Assembly (NCBI GenBank): GCA_965364515.1
Contig: CBDTXZ010000143.1
Coordinates: 1 to 7,817 of the forward strand
Length of the DNA: 7,817 nt
From: JAHEDH01 sp965364515
GTDB lineage: Bacteria; Actinomycetota; Acidimicrobiia; Spongiisociales; ZC4RG35
Direction of reading: 5' to 3'
Below the pieces are notes generated by a model. The model saw only the letters and a program-made list of their open reading frames with translations. It was not told the DNA's origin and ran no database searches. Positions 1 to 6,931 of this stretch are shown one piece after another (the stretch's first letter is position 1; each line of letters opens with the position of its first letter). The position numbers were made by a program, and so were the translations under genes.

Positions 1-2107
1 GGATGTACGGCATCTCGGCCATGCCCCGGGCCCCGTGCGGGCCCAGCGGATCGGGGTGTTCGTAGATGACGGTGTCGATCCGACGCGGTGCATCGCCGAT
101 CCCGGGGATGAGATACTGACTGAGGCGAGGGTTGACGATGCGGCCATCGCGGACCTGGAGATGTTCGGTGACCGCGTACCCGTGTGCCTGGACCACCGCA
201 CCTTCCGTCTGCGCCTCGATGAGCTGAGGGTTGAAGGCTCTTCCGACGTCGGCGCAGGACACCACCCGGTCGACCCTGATGACACCGGTCTCGACGTCGA
301 CCGAGACGTCGACGGCCAGAGCGACGTACCCGTAGGCGAAGTTGGGAGTCGAAGGCCCGCCCTCGGGGTCGAGAAGTTCGGTGGGGGGCGGCTCGAACCG
401 GAACTCCCCGATGGCCGGTCGGTCACCTTCGAGCCAGCGCTTCTGCGCCTCTTCGGCCGCGCCGAGGATGGCATTGCCCTGCATGAAGGTCAGTCGCGAA
501 GCCGAGGCGGAGCCCGAATCGCCGGACGTCGCCGTGTCGGACGTGATCATCTCCACTGCGTCGATTTCCAAGCCGAGTGCGTCGGCGGCGATCTGCCGGA
601 AGACCGTGTGGGAACCCTGTCCCACCTCGGCTCCGGCAACGAACACGGTTGCCGAGTCGCCTCGCAGTTCGATTCGAGCCTCGGAGCGTTCGGGAAATCC
701 GAAGCTGAACCCCACGTTCTTGAATCCACAAGCGAGGCCACGGCCGCGCCTCGTTGAGACCTCGTCGCCCGCCAGCGTTCGAAAAGCCGTCACGGGTCCG
801 GTGTCCGGAGCCGGTTCGCCCCAAGCCGCCCGCTCTGCGCAGGCGTCGACGACGCCGCGGATACTCACCCCTGTCGGCAATGGGGTGTGGGTCGGGCCCG
901 GATCGCCCTCCTCCAGGAGGTTGATCCTGCGCAGCTCGACCGGATCCATCCCCAGAGCGGCTGCCAGCTTGTTCATCTGCGACTCGGCGACGAACGCCCC
1001 CTGCGGCGCGCCGAACCCGCGGAAGGCGCCACCGGGGACCGTGGTCGTGTAGACGCCGTAGGAGTCGAGGCGGACGTTGTCGCATCGATACGGACCGGCG
1101 AGCGTCAGGTGCATGTTGCCGAGCACCTTGTTCGTCGTGTAGTTGTAGGCCCCGGCATCGAGATAACCATCGGTTTCGATCGCTACGAGCGTTCCGTCTT
1201 CCCTGGCTCCCCACTTCGCGTGGATCCGGCCACGATGTCGTTTGTGATGTCCGACGATCGACTCTTCGCGGGACCACTGGGACCGGATGGGTCGGGTCTC
1301 GCCCCGTTCGCCGAGTCGCATCGCAGCGAGTGCGAGCACGATCTGAAGACTCATGTCCTCACGTCCGCCGAACGCTCCGCCGATGGCCGGGTAGATGATC
1401 CGGACCTGCTCGTCGGCGAGGTCGAGCGCATGGGCGATCTGCATCTGATCCTCGTGGGTCCATTGGCCGGCGATCTCCACCGTCACCCGGCCCTGCTCGT
1501 CGACGTAGGCGACGGCGGCCTCAGGCTGGAGGTATGCGTGCTCCTGGTGCGGAACCGTGTAGGTGGCTTCGACGATCGCAGCGGCCTCGTCCCATGCCTC
1601 AGACGTGTCGCCCTTGCGGATCTTGTAATGCAGGTAGGCGTTCGGACCTTTCTCCGGATGCACCAGTGGAGCTCCCTCGGCGAGCGCTGCGTCGATGTCT
1701 CCCACGATCGGGAGCTGCTGCCACGACACCTCGATCGCCTCTGCAGCGTCGTGAGCCGCGTCCAACGTCTCCGCCACCACGAGCGCGATGTGGTCGGCTT
1801 CCCACCTGCTCACGTCTGCCGGCACGGTCGACCGCCCGGTGTCGTCGAGGCCGACCATCACGGGTTGATCCGACATCGTCAGGCCGTACTCGTTCACCGG
1901 AACGTCCGCCGCCGTGAAGATCTCCACCAGTCCCGGCACTGAGCGCGCCTTCGAGAGGTCCATTGCCGTCATCCGGGCGTGCGGCTGGTCGCTGAAGACC
2001 ACGACGGCGTGCAGGTGTCCCTCCGCGGGGAGGTCGGCTGGGTATCTCGCCTCGCCCGTGACCTTTGGGGGTGCGTCGATGCGGGGCTGTGACGTTCCGA
2101 GCGTCAT
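1..2107 (-). CDS. Xanthine dehydrogenase-family molybdopterin-binding subunit, nearly complete (3' end outside window)
   Basis: The catalytic large subunit of a molybdenum hydroxylase; 702 residues are visible, the frame is uninterrupted to the left edge, and usual length (about 740-790) suggests only a short tail is missing. The ATG at 2107 overlaps the preceding stop as ATGA, and the N terminus (RIDAPPKVTGEARYPADL) is typical of the family. Motifs: QPEAAVAY (194-201), Gln215 in AGQW, AIGGAFGGREDM (241-252), GGAFRGFGAPQG (359-370), EVGQGSHT (494-501), CADVGRAFNP (618-627) and GPHGARGMAEMP (689-700), where Glu698 is the catalytic base. By motif spacing against bovine xanthine oxidase, Gln215 matches Q767, Glu250 matches purine-binding E802, and Arg363/Phe365 match R912/F914. 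The position of R880 appears to be Lys327, though the alignment there needs a 4-residue gap. Keeping the Glu802 equivalent favours a purine-like substrate over a simple aldehyde. It should assemble with the FAD/[2Fe-2S] subunit encoded just upstream. Confidence 0.94.
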   Translation of the reverse strand, partial: MTLGTSQPRIDAPPKVTGEARYPADLPAEGHLHAVVVFSDQPHARMTAMDLSKARSVPGLVEIFTAADVPVNEYGLTMSDQPVMVGLDDTGRSTVPADVSRWEADHIALVVAETLDAAHDAAEAIEVSWQQLPIVGDIDAALAEGAPLVHPEKGPNAYLHYKIRKGDTSEAWDEAAAIVEATYTVPHQEHAYLQPEAAVAYVDEQGRVTVEIAGQWTHEDQMQIAHALDLADEQVRIIYPAIGGAFGGREDMSLQIVLALAAMRLGERGETRPIRSQWSREESIVGHHKRHRGRIHAKWGAREDGTLVAIETDGYLDAGAYNYTTNKVLGNMHLTLAGPYRCDNVRLDSYGVYTTTVPGGAFRGFGAPQGAFVAESQMNKLAAALGMDPVELRRINLLEEGDPGPTHTPLPTGVSIRGVVDACAERAAWGEPAPDTGPVTAFRTLAGDEVSTRRGRGLACGFKNVGFSFGFPERSEARIELRGDSATVFVAGAEVGQGSHTVFRQIAADALGLEIDAVEMITSDTATSGDSGSASASRLTFMQGNAILGAAEEAQKRWLEGDRPAIGEFRFEPPPTELLDPEGGPSTPNFAYGYVALAVDVSVDVETGVIRVDRVVSCADVGRAFNPQLIEAQTEGAVVQAHGYAVTEHLQVRDGRIVNPRLSQYLIPGIGDAPRRIDTVIYEHPDPLGPHGARGMAEMPYI

Positions 2108-3531
2108 CGGCCGGCCGCCGTTTCTATGGCGTCGATGATCTTGACGTATCCCGTGCACCGGCAGAGATTGCCGCTCAGCCCTTCGAGGATCTCGGGCCGG
2201 GTCGGCTGATCCCGTTCTGCGAGCAGCGCCGCGCCGGAGACCAGGAATCCCGGGATGCAGAACCCGCATTGCACTGCGGCGTCGTCGATGAAGGCCTGTT
2301 GGACCGGGTGCAGCGACCCGTCTCGTGCCAGGCCCTCGACGGTGGTGATGCGGGCACCGTGTGCTCGGACCGCCGGCACCAGGCACGACATGACGGCCGA
2401 GCCATCGATCATCACCGTGCAGGCGCCGCACTCGCCCTCGGCGCATCCCTCCTTGGTTCCTGTGAGCGACCCGTTCGAAGCCGGCCCGGCGTGGTCCCGG
2501 AGCCAGTCGAGCAGCGACGCGCCGACCGCCCCCGCGGCCTGGACGGGTGTCCCGTTGACGGTCGTCTCGACGACCGTGTCGCCGGATGGTCCGAGCCCGA
2601 AGGCGGTCCCGGTCGGGGACAGGAGCACGCGGGAGGCCGGAGGGGCCGTCGAGCCGTCTCGGAGCGCAGTCAGTGCCCTGGTCGTCATCGATCCCAAGAG
2701 ACGTCGGCGGTGCTCGGCCGTCGACCTGACGTCGTCGATCGGAGTGACCGACGACATGACGGCGTCGACCGCAGCGGCGATCGAGGCGTCGTCGAGCCGG
2801 CTCCCGACCAGCAGCTGCTCGGCTTCGGGGCTGTCGACGATCGTCGGAGCAACCGAACCGAGCATGATCCTCGCGCCCTCGACCACGTCCTCGGTGAACT
2901 CCAGCAGGATCGTCACGTGGACGACCGAGATCGCCTGTGCCGCCCGGAGCCCTGCCTTGACATAGACGGCACGTTGGTTCGCGGAGAGCGGAGTGACCGT
3001 GAGGCCGGTCACCAGCTCGCCCGGTCTCAGCGTCGTCTGTCGAACACCGGCGTGGAGATCGCCCAGATCGATGCTGCGTGCCCCCTCGGTGGACTCGATG
3101 TGGACCTTCGTTCCGAGTGCGCGCAGCGGTGTGATGGTGTCGTTGGCCGGGCTGGCAGTGACCAGGTTCCCAACGATGGTCGCCTGATTCCGCAGCTGCG
3201 GAGAGGCCACCTCGTGGCAGGCCTGTGCCAGGGGCGTGAGACGCTCCCAGACGAGGTCGGATGCGACCACCTGGTTGTGCGTCACGAGAGCGCCGATGCG
3301 GATCTGATCCCCCGCGACCTCGATGTCTGCGAGGCCGGGGATGGCCGTGATGTCGATCAGCGTGTCGACCCCCGGCCGCTGGCGCCGCCCCATCTCGAGA
3401 AGCAGGTCGGTCCCGCCGGCGATCACCCTCGCGCGCGTGCCCTCGGCGGCGAGCATCTCCACCGCTTCCTCGATGGTCGAGGCCACGAGGTGCCGGGCGG
3501 CACGCGTGCCTCTCGACTGGACTTCATGCAT
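2104..3531 (-). CDS. Fused FAD-binding and [2Fe-2S] electron-transfer subunit of a molybdenum hydroxylase
   Basis: A 475-residue fusion of the medium and small subunits of a xanthine-dehydrogenase-type enzyme. It carries electrons from the molybdenum centre through two [2Fe-2S] clusters to FAD. Residues 1-290 form the FAD subunit, with the pyrophosphate-binding AGGTD (38-42) and GNLVTASPANDTITPLRAL (121-139). A Pro/Ser/Thr/Gly-rich linker covers about 295-318. Residues 320-475 are the small subunit. Its plant-type ferredoxin cysteines are C363, C368, C371 and C383, and the second cluster uses C422, C425, C457 and C459 (QCGFC and LCRCTGY). All eight cysteines are present, so both clusters should form. 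The common fused order in XdhA and eukaryotic xanthine dehydrogenase is Fe-S first, then FAD; here it is reversed. The stop overlaps the next molybdopterin subunit by ATGA, so that subunit is its likely partner. It may also serve the upstream molybdopterin subunit. The electron acceptor (NAD+, quinone, ferredoxin or the YgfK-like protein) cannot be read from sequence. Confidence 0.93.
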   Translation of the reverse strand: MHEVQSRGTRAARHLVASTIEEAVEMLAAEGTRARVIAGGTDLLLEMGRRQRPGVDTLIDITAIPGLADIEVAGDQIRIGALVTHNQVVASDLVWERLTPLAQACHEVASPQLRNQATIVGNLVTASPANDTITPLRALGTKVHIESTEGARSIDLGDLHAGVRQTTLRPGELVTGLTVTPLSANQRAVYVKAGLRAAQAISVVHVTILLEFTEDVVEGARIMLGSVAPTIVDSPEAEQLLVGSRLDDASIAAAVDAVMSSVTPIDDVRSTAEHRRRLLGSMTTRALTALRDGSTAPPASRVLLSPTGTAFGLGPSGDTVVETTVNGTPVQAAGAVGASLLDWLRDHAGPASNGSLTGTKEGCAEGECGACTVMIDGSAVMSCLVPAVRAHGARITTVEGLARDGSLHPVQQAFIDDAAVQCGFCIPGFLVSGAALLAERDQPTRPEILEGLSGNLCRCTGYVKIIDAIETAAGR

Positions 3532-4108
3532 CGTCGCCGTCCTCGATCGATCCTGCTGCGTTGTAGATGTCGCCGCCGGTGGCCAGGTAGTGGCGGAGGA
3601 CGTCGACTGAGGGACCCCGCTCGAGATCCCGTTCCACGGTGATTCCCCGCTTCTCCAACTCTGCCACCCAGTCGGGGTGCTTGGGCCCCTCATCGAATCC
3701 GATCTCACGAGCGTCCTCGTCCCTGCCCGCGCACACCAGTCGCGAGACGCCCGACCACACCGTCACACCGAGACACATCACGCAAGGCTCCGTCGAGGCG
3801 AACAGGGCGGTGGGCCCGTCGACGCCGAGGTCGAAGGAGCCCAGCGCCTGGCCCGCAGCCGCCACCGCCATCGCCTCGGCGTGCGCGATGGCTGCGTTGG
3901 TCGGAATCACCACGTTCACACCCGCAGCGATGAGTCGTCCGCTGGCGGAGTCGAAGATCGCAGCCGAGAACGGTCCTCCGGTTCCCTGGTCGACGTTGGT
4001 GCGGGCCAGTTCGATCACGCCCGCCATCCGTTCGGCGTCGGTGCGGCAGGTCTCGAATGCCTCTGCGGCATCCTCCAGCCAGTCGGGCAGCGCCAAGGTG
4101 ACGATCAC
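3524..4108 (-). CDS. Cytidine-deaminase-fold nucleobase deaminase, guanine deaminase-like
   Basis: A 194-residue zinc deaminase of the CDA fold. It shows GGPFSAAI (44-51, the usual GGPFGAVI), the zinc/catalytic motif HAE (His76, Glu78) and PCVMC (108-112) giving the two zinc cysteines. A GFDEGPK block follows that matches the region of the second acidic residue in Bacillus-type guanine deaminase. The C-terminal tail of roughly 40 residues is longer than in the 156-residue Bacillus GuaD. The start is the GTG at 4108, whose GTGA overlaps the YgfK-like stop by 4 nt, so translation is probably coupled; no strong ribosome binding site precedes it. The 3' end overlaps the next gene by 8 nt. The usual Pro-Thr of DPTAHAE is not kept (NAAIAHAE here), so the substrate may not be guanine. 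Hydrolytic deamination of an aminopurine or related heterocycle before ring oxidation fits the context, but this is inference. Confidence 0.88.
   Translation of the reverse strand: MIVTLALPDWLEDAAEAFETCRTDAERMAGVIELARTNVDQGTGGPFSAAIFDSASGRLIAAGVNVVIPTNAAIAHAEAMAVAAAGQALGSFDLGVDGPTALFASTEPCVMCLGVTVWSGVSRLVCAGRDEDAREIGFDEGPKHPDWVAELEKRGITVERDLERGPSVDVLRHYLATGGDIYNAAGSIEDGDDA
3540..3544 (-). promoter_or_regulatory. Ribosome binding site deciding the start of the FAD/[2Fe-2S] subunit
   Basis: GAGGA on the minus strand lies 8 nt before the ATG at 3531, inside the end of the deaminase gene. It supports starting the electron-transfer subunit at 3531 rather than at any of the upstream in-frame ATGs (out to 3708), which would place its N terminus deep inside the deaminase. 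A second ATG four bases downstream (3527) is in a different frame. Confidence 0.65.
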
Positions 4109-5898
4109 GAGCGGGACCCGAGCAGCGTCGACAGCTTCAGGGGCAGTCCCTCCCGCTCATTGAGGATCCATGTCAGCCGCTCCACCTCGGCATCGAGACC
4201 GGGAGCGGCCCGAACTCCGACGCGGTCCGCCTCGGCGCTGACCAGGAAACCCGGCCGGTCGCCGGCCTCGAATCGCGACAGCTCCGTGTAGAGGCGGGGC
4301 TTGACCACTGCAGGGTCTCCGATCTCGGGGCAGAAGGTGAGGCAGTTGCCGCATTCGTTGCACAGTTCGGCCAGGACGAAGTACTGCTGTCTGCCTTCGA
4401 CATCCATGTCATCGGGAGTGGGAAGACGGAAGAAGGCATCGTTCGGGCAGACGGTCACGCAGAAGTTGCATGCCACGCAGCCCCACATCTCGAGCTCGTG
4501 GTCGACTGCTCTCGGAAGCTTCGAGGTGCCGTCACGGGTGTATGCGCCGTTGGTCTCTGCGTCGTGGAGCGTGGCGACGTAGTGCGAGACGACACCCGGG
4601 TGCCCGGCAGCATGCGCCTCGGCGGTCCGGACGGTCCGCCAGGCGGCGAGGTCGGTGGTGCCCGCCTCATCCATTGCTCTGCCGAGCGTCGTCAGCATCG
4701 GCTTGAGCCGACCGTAACCACCCGGTTTCAGGAGGTCGGAGCAGACCGTGACCGGAGCGAGGCCCAGCCCGACAGCCTCTCCGAGGTTGTCCTTGCTGAT
4801 CCCGGCCGAGAAGCTCACCTGAACGTCACCTTCGCTCTCACCGACGGCGAGCGCTCCCGGCAACGCACGATCGAGCTCATCCAACAGCGTCATGGAGAGC
4901 ACGTGGAGAGGAGCGCCCGACATGTACATGGTGTCCTCGGGCATGAAGTCACGGTGGTTCTCGACGACCATCGTGTTGGTGAGCTTGATGCCGAAGCGCC
5001 TGCCCTGGTCGGCGGCGAACCGGCGAAGCTCCGTGATCAGCTCGACCCCACGATCGAACTGGAGGTCGGCATCGAAGTCCGATCGCCGGAGACGCAGCTC
5101 GTCATATCCAAGTGTTCCCTTGAGGATCCCGTGCACGCGCTCGAACCCGAGCAGCGTCGGATTGAGCTTGACGACGACATCCAGCCCGTGGCGGGTCATG
5201 AGGTGTTTGGTGATCGACTCGATCTCGTCCGGAGGGCAGCCGTGGAAGGTCGAAAGGGTCACCGTGTCGGCGATGTGGGGATCGAAGTCGTGGTCGCGCC
5301 AGGCCTCGAAGGGCTCGGGAATCTCCGCTCGGAGCCGATCGATCGAGGCCGACGCATCGACCAAACCGTCGATGAACCCCGAAACCTTGTCGGACTGGAT
5401 TCCTGCAAGGTCGTAGCCGACGGAGAGGTCGAAGAGGTGCGGTCCCGGATCGTCGCCGAGGTGCGGTTTCAGTTCATCCCAGTCCGACAGGATCTCGAGG
5501 ATCATCCAAGCCTTCACGTACTCCTCGAGTGACTCTGCCACTCGGAGCTCCTGGCTCCATTCGATGTTGTAGCCGATGGTCTCCATGTCGATGCAGGGGC
5601 GACCGATCTCGAGGTCGTCGAGGATCTGAACGGTCTTCAGCTCGACGATTCTCGAGCCGCCGAGCCAGGCGAGCACGATGTTCTCCGCCAACTGGCTGTG
5701 CGGTCCGGCTGCGGGCCCGATCGGGGTGGCGGCCGTCCGTCCCATGAAGTCGACCGAGAGGTCGGGTCCCGACGAGACGTCGTAGATCCGAGCCGTCGGG
5801 AGGTCGAAGATCCGACTTCTCGTCGTCCATTCCTCGGCGACACGTCCCAGCAGCACCGCCAGCGACATCGGGGTGAGAGGCGGGATGGATTGGGTCAT
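4105..5898 (-). CDS. ygfK: Compact YgfK-like flavin/iron-sulfur oxidoreductase (no GltD-like domain)
   Basis: A 597-residue homologue of YgfK (often annotated 'putative selenate reductase subunit YgfK'), whose N-terminal half belongs to the dihydroorotate/dihydropyrimidine dehydrogenase flavin-barrel group. Barrel motifs seen: TPIGPAAGPHSQLAENIV (58-75), VELKTVQILDDLE (85-97), TLSTFHGCPPDEIE (214-227), VKLNPTLLGF (243-252), GIKLTNTM (303-310), MYMSGAP (324-330) and SDLLKPGGYGRLKP (387-400). Cys221 in HGCPP sits where dihydropyrimidine dehydrogenase has its acid Cys in SCP, and Lys244 fits the VKL Lys; both roles are inferred. The C-terminal part has two [4Fe-4S] motifs, C474-C477-C480-C484 and C513-C516-C519-C523. 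E. coli YgfK has about 1030 residues, because a GltD-like FAD/NAD(P)H domain lies between barrel and ferredoxin; here barrel and clusters are joined by only about 70 residues. That is the domain layout of PreA. It probably reduces a heterocyclic ring with electrons from a partner protein; the name 'selenate reductase' should not be taken as its function. Confidence 0.9.
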   Translation of the reverse strand: MTQSIPPLTPMSLAVLLGRVAEEWTTRSRIFDLPTARIYDVSSGPDLSVDFMGRTAATPIGPAAGPHSQLAENIVLAWLGGSRIVELKTVQILDDLEIGRPCIDMETIGYNIEWSQELRVAESLEEYVKAWMILEILSDWDELKPHLGDDPGPHLFDLSVGYDLAGIQSDKVSGFIDGLVDASASIDRLRAEIPEPFEAWRDHDFDPHIADTVTLSTFHGCPPDEIESITKHLMTRHGLDVVVKLNPTLLGFERVHGILKGTLGYDELRLRRSDFDADLQFDRGVELITELRRFAADQGRRFGIKLTNTMVVENHRDFMPEDTMYMSGAPLHVLSMTLLDELDRALPGALAVGESEGDVQVSFSAGISKDNLGEAVGLGLAPVTVCSDLLKPGGYGRLKPMLTTLGRAMDEAGTTDLAAWRTVRTAEAHAAGHPGVVSHYVATLHDAETNGAYTRDGTSKLPRAVDHELEMWGCVACNFCVTVCPNDAFFRLPTPDDMDVEGRQQYFVLAELCNECGNCLTFCPEIGDPAVVKPRLYTELSRFEAGDRPGFLVSAEADRVGVRAAPGLDAEVERLTWILNEREGLPLKLSTLLGSRS

Positions 5899-5900
5899 CG

Positions 5901-5909
5901 GTTCCTCCT
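5901..5909 (-). promoter_or_regulatory. Strong ribosome binding site for the YgfK-like gene
   Basis: The minus strand reads TGAGGAGGAACCGATG. The AGGAGG core ends 5 nt before the ATG at 5898 and shares its first A with the TGA stop of the amidohydrolase gene. It is the best ribosome binding site in the window, sits in the only gap of the operon (10 nt) and fixes the start of the YgfK-like protein. It may make this gene translated more strongly than its coupled neighbours. Confidence 0.88.
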
Positions 5910-6931
5910 CAGAGTCGTGAATGCAGTCTTGCCGCCTGCTCGCCCGCCTTGGCGCGAATCTCGAACGGGTCGACCCTGGTGGGCTCGCCGTCCTCGAGCA
6001 CCCGTTCGCCGTCGACGATCACCTCGAGCGGTCTGATGCCCGCCGTGAAGGCGACGTGCCAGGGATCCATCGGGTCGTACGACCAGGTCACGGAATCGTG
6101 CTTCGACTCGGGAACGAGCTCCCGACCGGTTTCGAGCCATGTCCATGCGGTCTCGGGGGAGGCGGTGACGTCCATCGATCGCTGCATGACGTAGGCGAGG
6201 CGGAACGTCTCGATCATCTGCGCCCCGATCCCGTCGGTGCCGAGCGCGACCGGGTTCTCGAAACGGGCCGGATCGGCGTACCCCACCGAGTTGTTGAGGT
6301 TCGACATCGGGTTGTGGAGGATCGTTCCCGACAGGGTGTGGTCGGTGGGGAGGTGGACGCAGTGGGCGAGCAGCCAGTCGTCACGCGTCAGCCCGGCCAG
6401 TCGCTCGGGTGCCAGAGCATCCTCGGGGCCCTCGCACACGTGGATGTGGACGCCGACGCCGAGCTCCTCCGCCAGAGCGGCGGCCGCCGCGAGCGTCTCG
6501 TCGGAGCATGTGAATGCGGCGTGGATCCCGACCAGCCCTCGCCCGCCCTCGGAGAGGAATCGTCGGTTCTCGTCGAGTCCGCGGCGCGCCCCCGCTTCGC
6601 CGTGCCGGTCGGTCACTCCGTACGCCGTGAGCACCCGAACACCCACCTCGGCGCAGGCGTCGGCGACGACGGAGAGCGAACCCTCGATCGCGTTGGGTGA
6701 TTCGTGGTGGTCGATGATCGTGGTGGTGCCCTGCTCGAGAGCTTCGAGGGCGCCCAGCTTGGCCGACCACTCGATCATCTCGAGATCGAGGGCGGCGTCG
6801 AGCCGCCACCAGACCTGTTCGAGGATGCCCTGGAACGTGGTCGGCGTGCGTGGGGGGGCAGGCATGCCACGGGCGAGTGTGGAGTACAGATGATGATGGG
6901 CGCACACCATCCCGGGCGTGGTGCTGGTCAC
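5909..6931 (-). CDS. ssnA: SsnA-like metal-dependent amidohydrolase, short form
   Basis: A 340-residue amidohydrolase-superfamily TIM barrel, the group of metal-dependent ring hydrolases and deaminases. The metal and active-site residues are in order: HxH at 12 and 14 (AHHHLYS), DHHESP (75-80), His137 (GIHAAF), HIHVCE (162-167), His190, and Asp233 in GTDGIG. Stretches such as WWRLDAALD (41-49), NPMSNLNNSVGY (207-218) and ALGTDGIG point to SsnA, which E. coli carries next to ygfK. The chosen start is the GTG at 6931, whose GTGA overlaps the upstream stop; a GGTGG/GGAG purine stretch lies just before it. The same frame stays open to 7462, but that part is a shadow of the upstream gene and reads as Arg/Gly-rich low-complexity protein. 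The protein therefore starts only 11 residues before the HxH motif, about 50 fewer than E. coli SsnA (about 440 residues), and the Lys-Ala-Asp-Leu strand near the C terminus is also missing. Likely cytoplasmic; substrate unknown, probably a purine-derived ring. Confidence 0.87.
   Translation of the reverse strand: MTSTTPGMVCAHHHLYSTLARGMPAPPRTPTTFQGILEQVWWRLDAALDLEMIEWSAKLGALEALEQGTTTIIDHHESPNAIEGSLSVVADACAEVGVRVLTAYGVTDRHGEAGARRGLDENRRFLSEGGRGLVGIHAAFTCSDETLAAAAALAEELGVGVHIHVCEGPEDALAPERLAGLTRDDWLLAHCVHLPTDHTLSGTILHNPMSNLNNSVGYADPARFENPVALGTDGIGAQMIETFRLAYVMQRSMDVTASPETAWTWLETGRELVPESKHDSVTWSYDPMDPWHVAFTAGIRPLEVIVDGERVLEDGEPTRVDPFEIRAKAGEQAARLHSRL

Noticed and set aside
423..1277. Minus-strand open frame of 284 codons within the left molybdopterin subunit
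   Set aside because: It is out of frame with the gene that starts at 2107 and is Arg/Gly-rich without motifs.
887..1942. Plus-strand open frame of 351 codons opposite the left molybdopterin subunit
   Set aside because: The opposite strand reads as an intact molybdopterin subunit of 702 residues. The plus-strand product has no motif and no credible ribosome binding site context.
1..2107. Possible frameshift or pseudogene, because no closed long frame is seen at the left end
   Set aside because: Translating from the ATG at 2107 gives 702 uninterrupted codons with motifs in order up to the catalytic Glu698. The frame is open only because the stop lies outside the window.
2065..3642. Long plus-strand open frame (525 codons) opposite the FAD/[2Fe-2S] subunit
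   Set aside because: It is antisense to a gene with clear cofactor motifs. Its translation is Arg/Gly/Asp-rich with no recognisable domain, as expected for a mirror frame in high-GC coding DNA.
3532..3708. Upstream in-frame start for the FAD/[2Fe-2S] subunit at 3708
   Set aside because: It would lie inside the deaminase gene, adds non-family sequence, and the start at 3531 has a GAGGA site at good spacing.
4498..5532. Plus-strand open frame of 344 codons opposite the YgfK-like gene
   Set aside because: Shadow of the YgfK-like coding sequence; composition is low-complexity Arg/Asp/Glu/Val and no family is recognisable.
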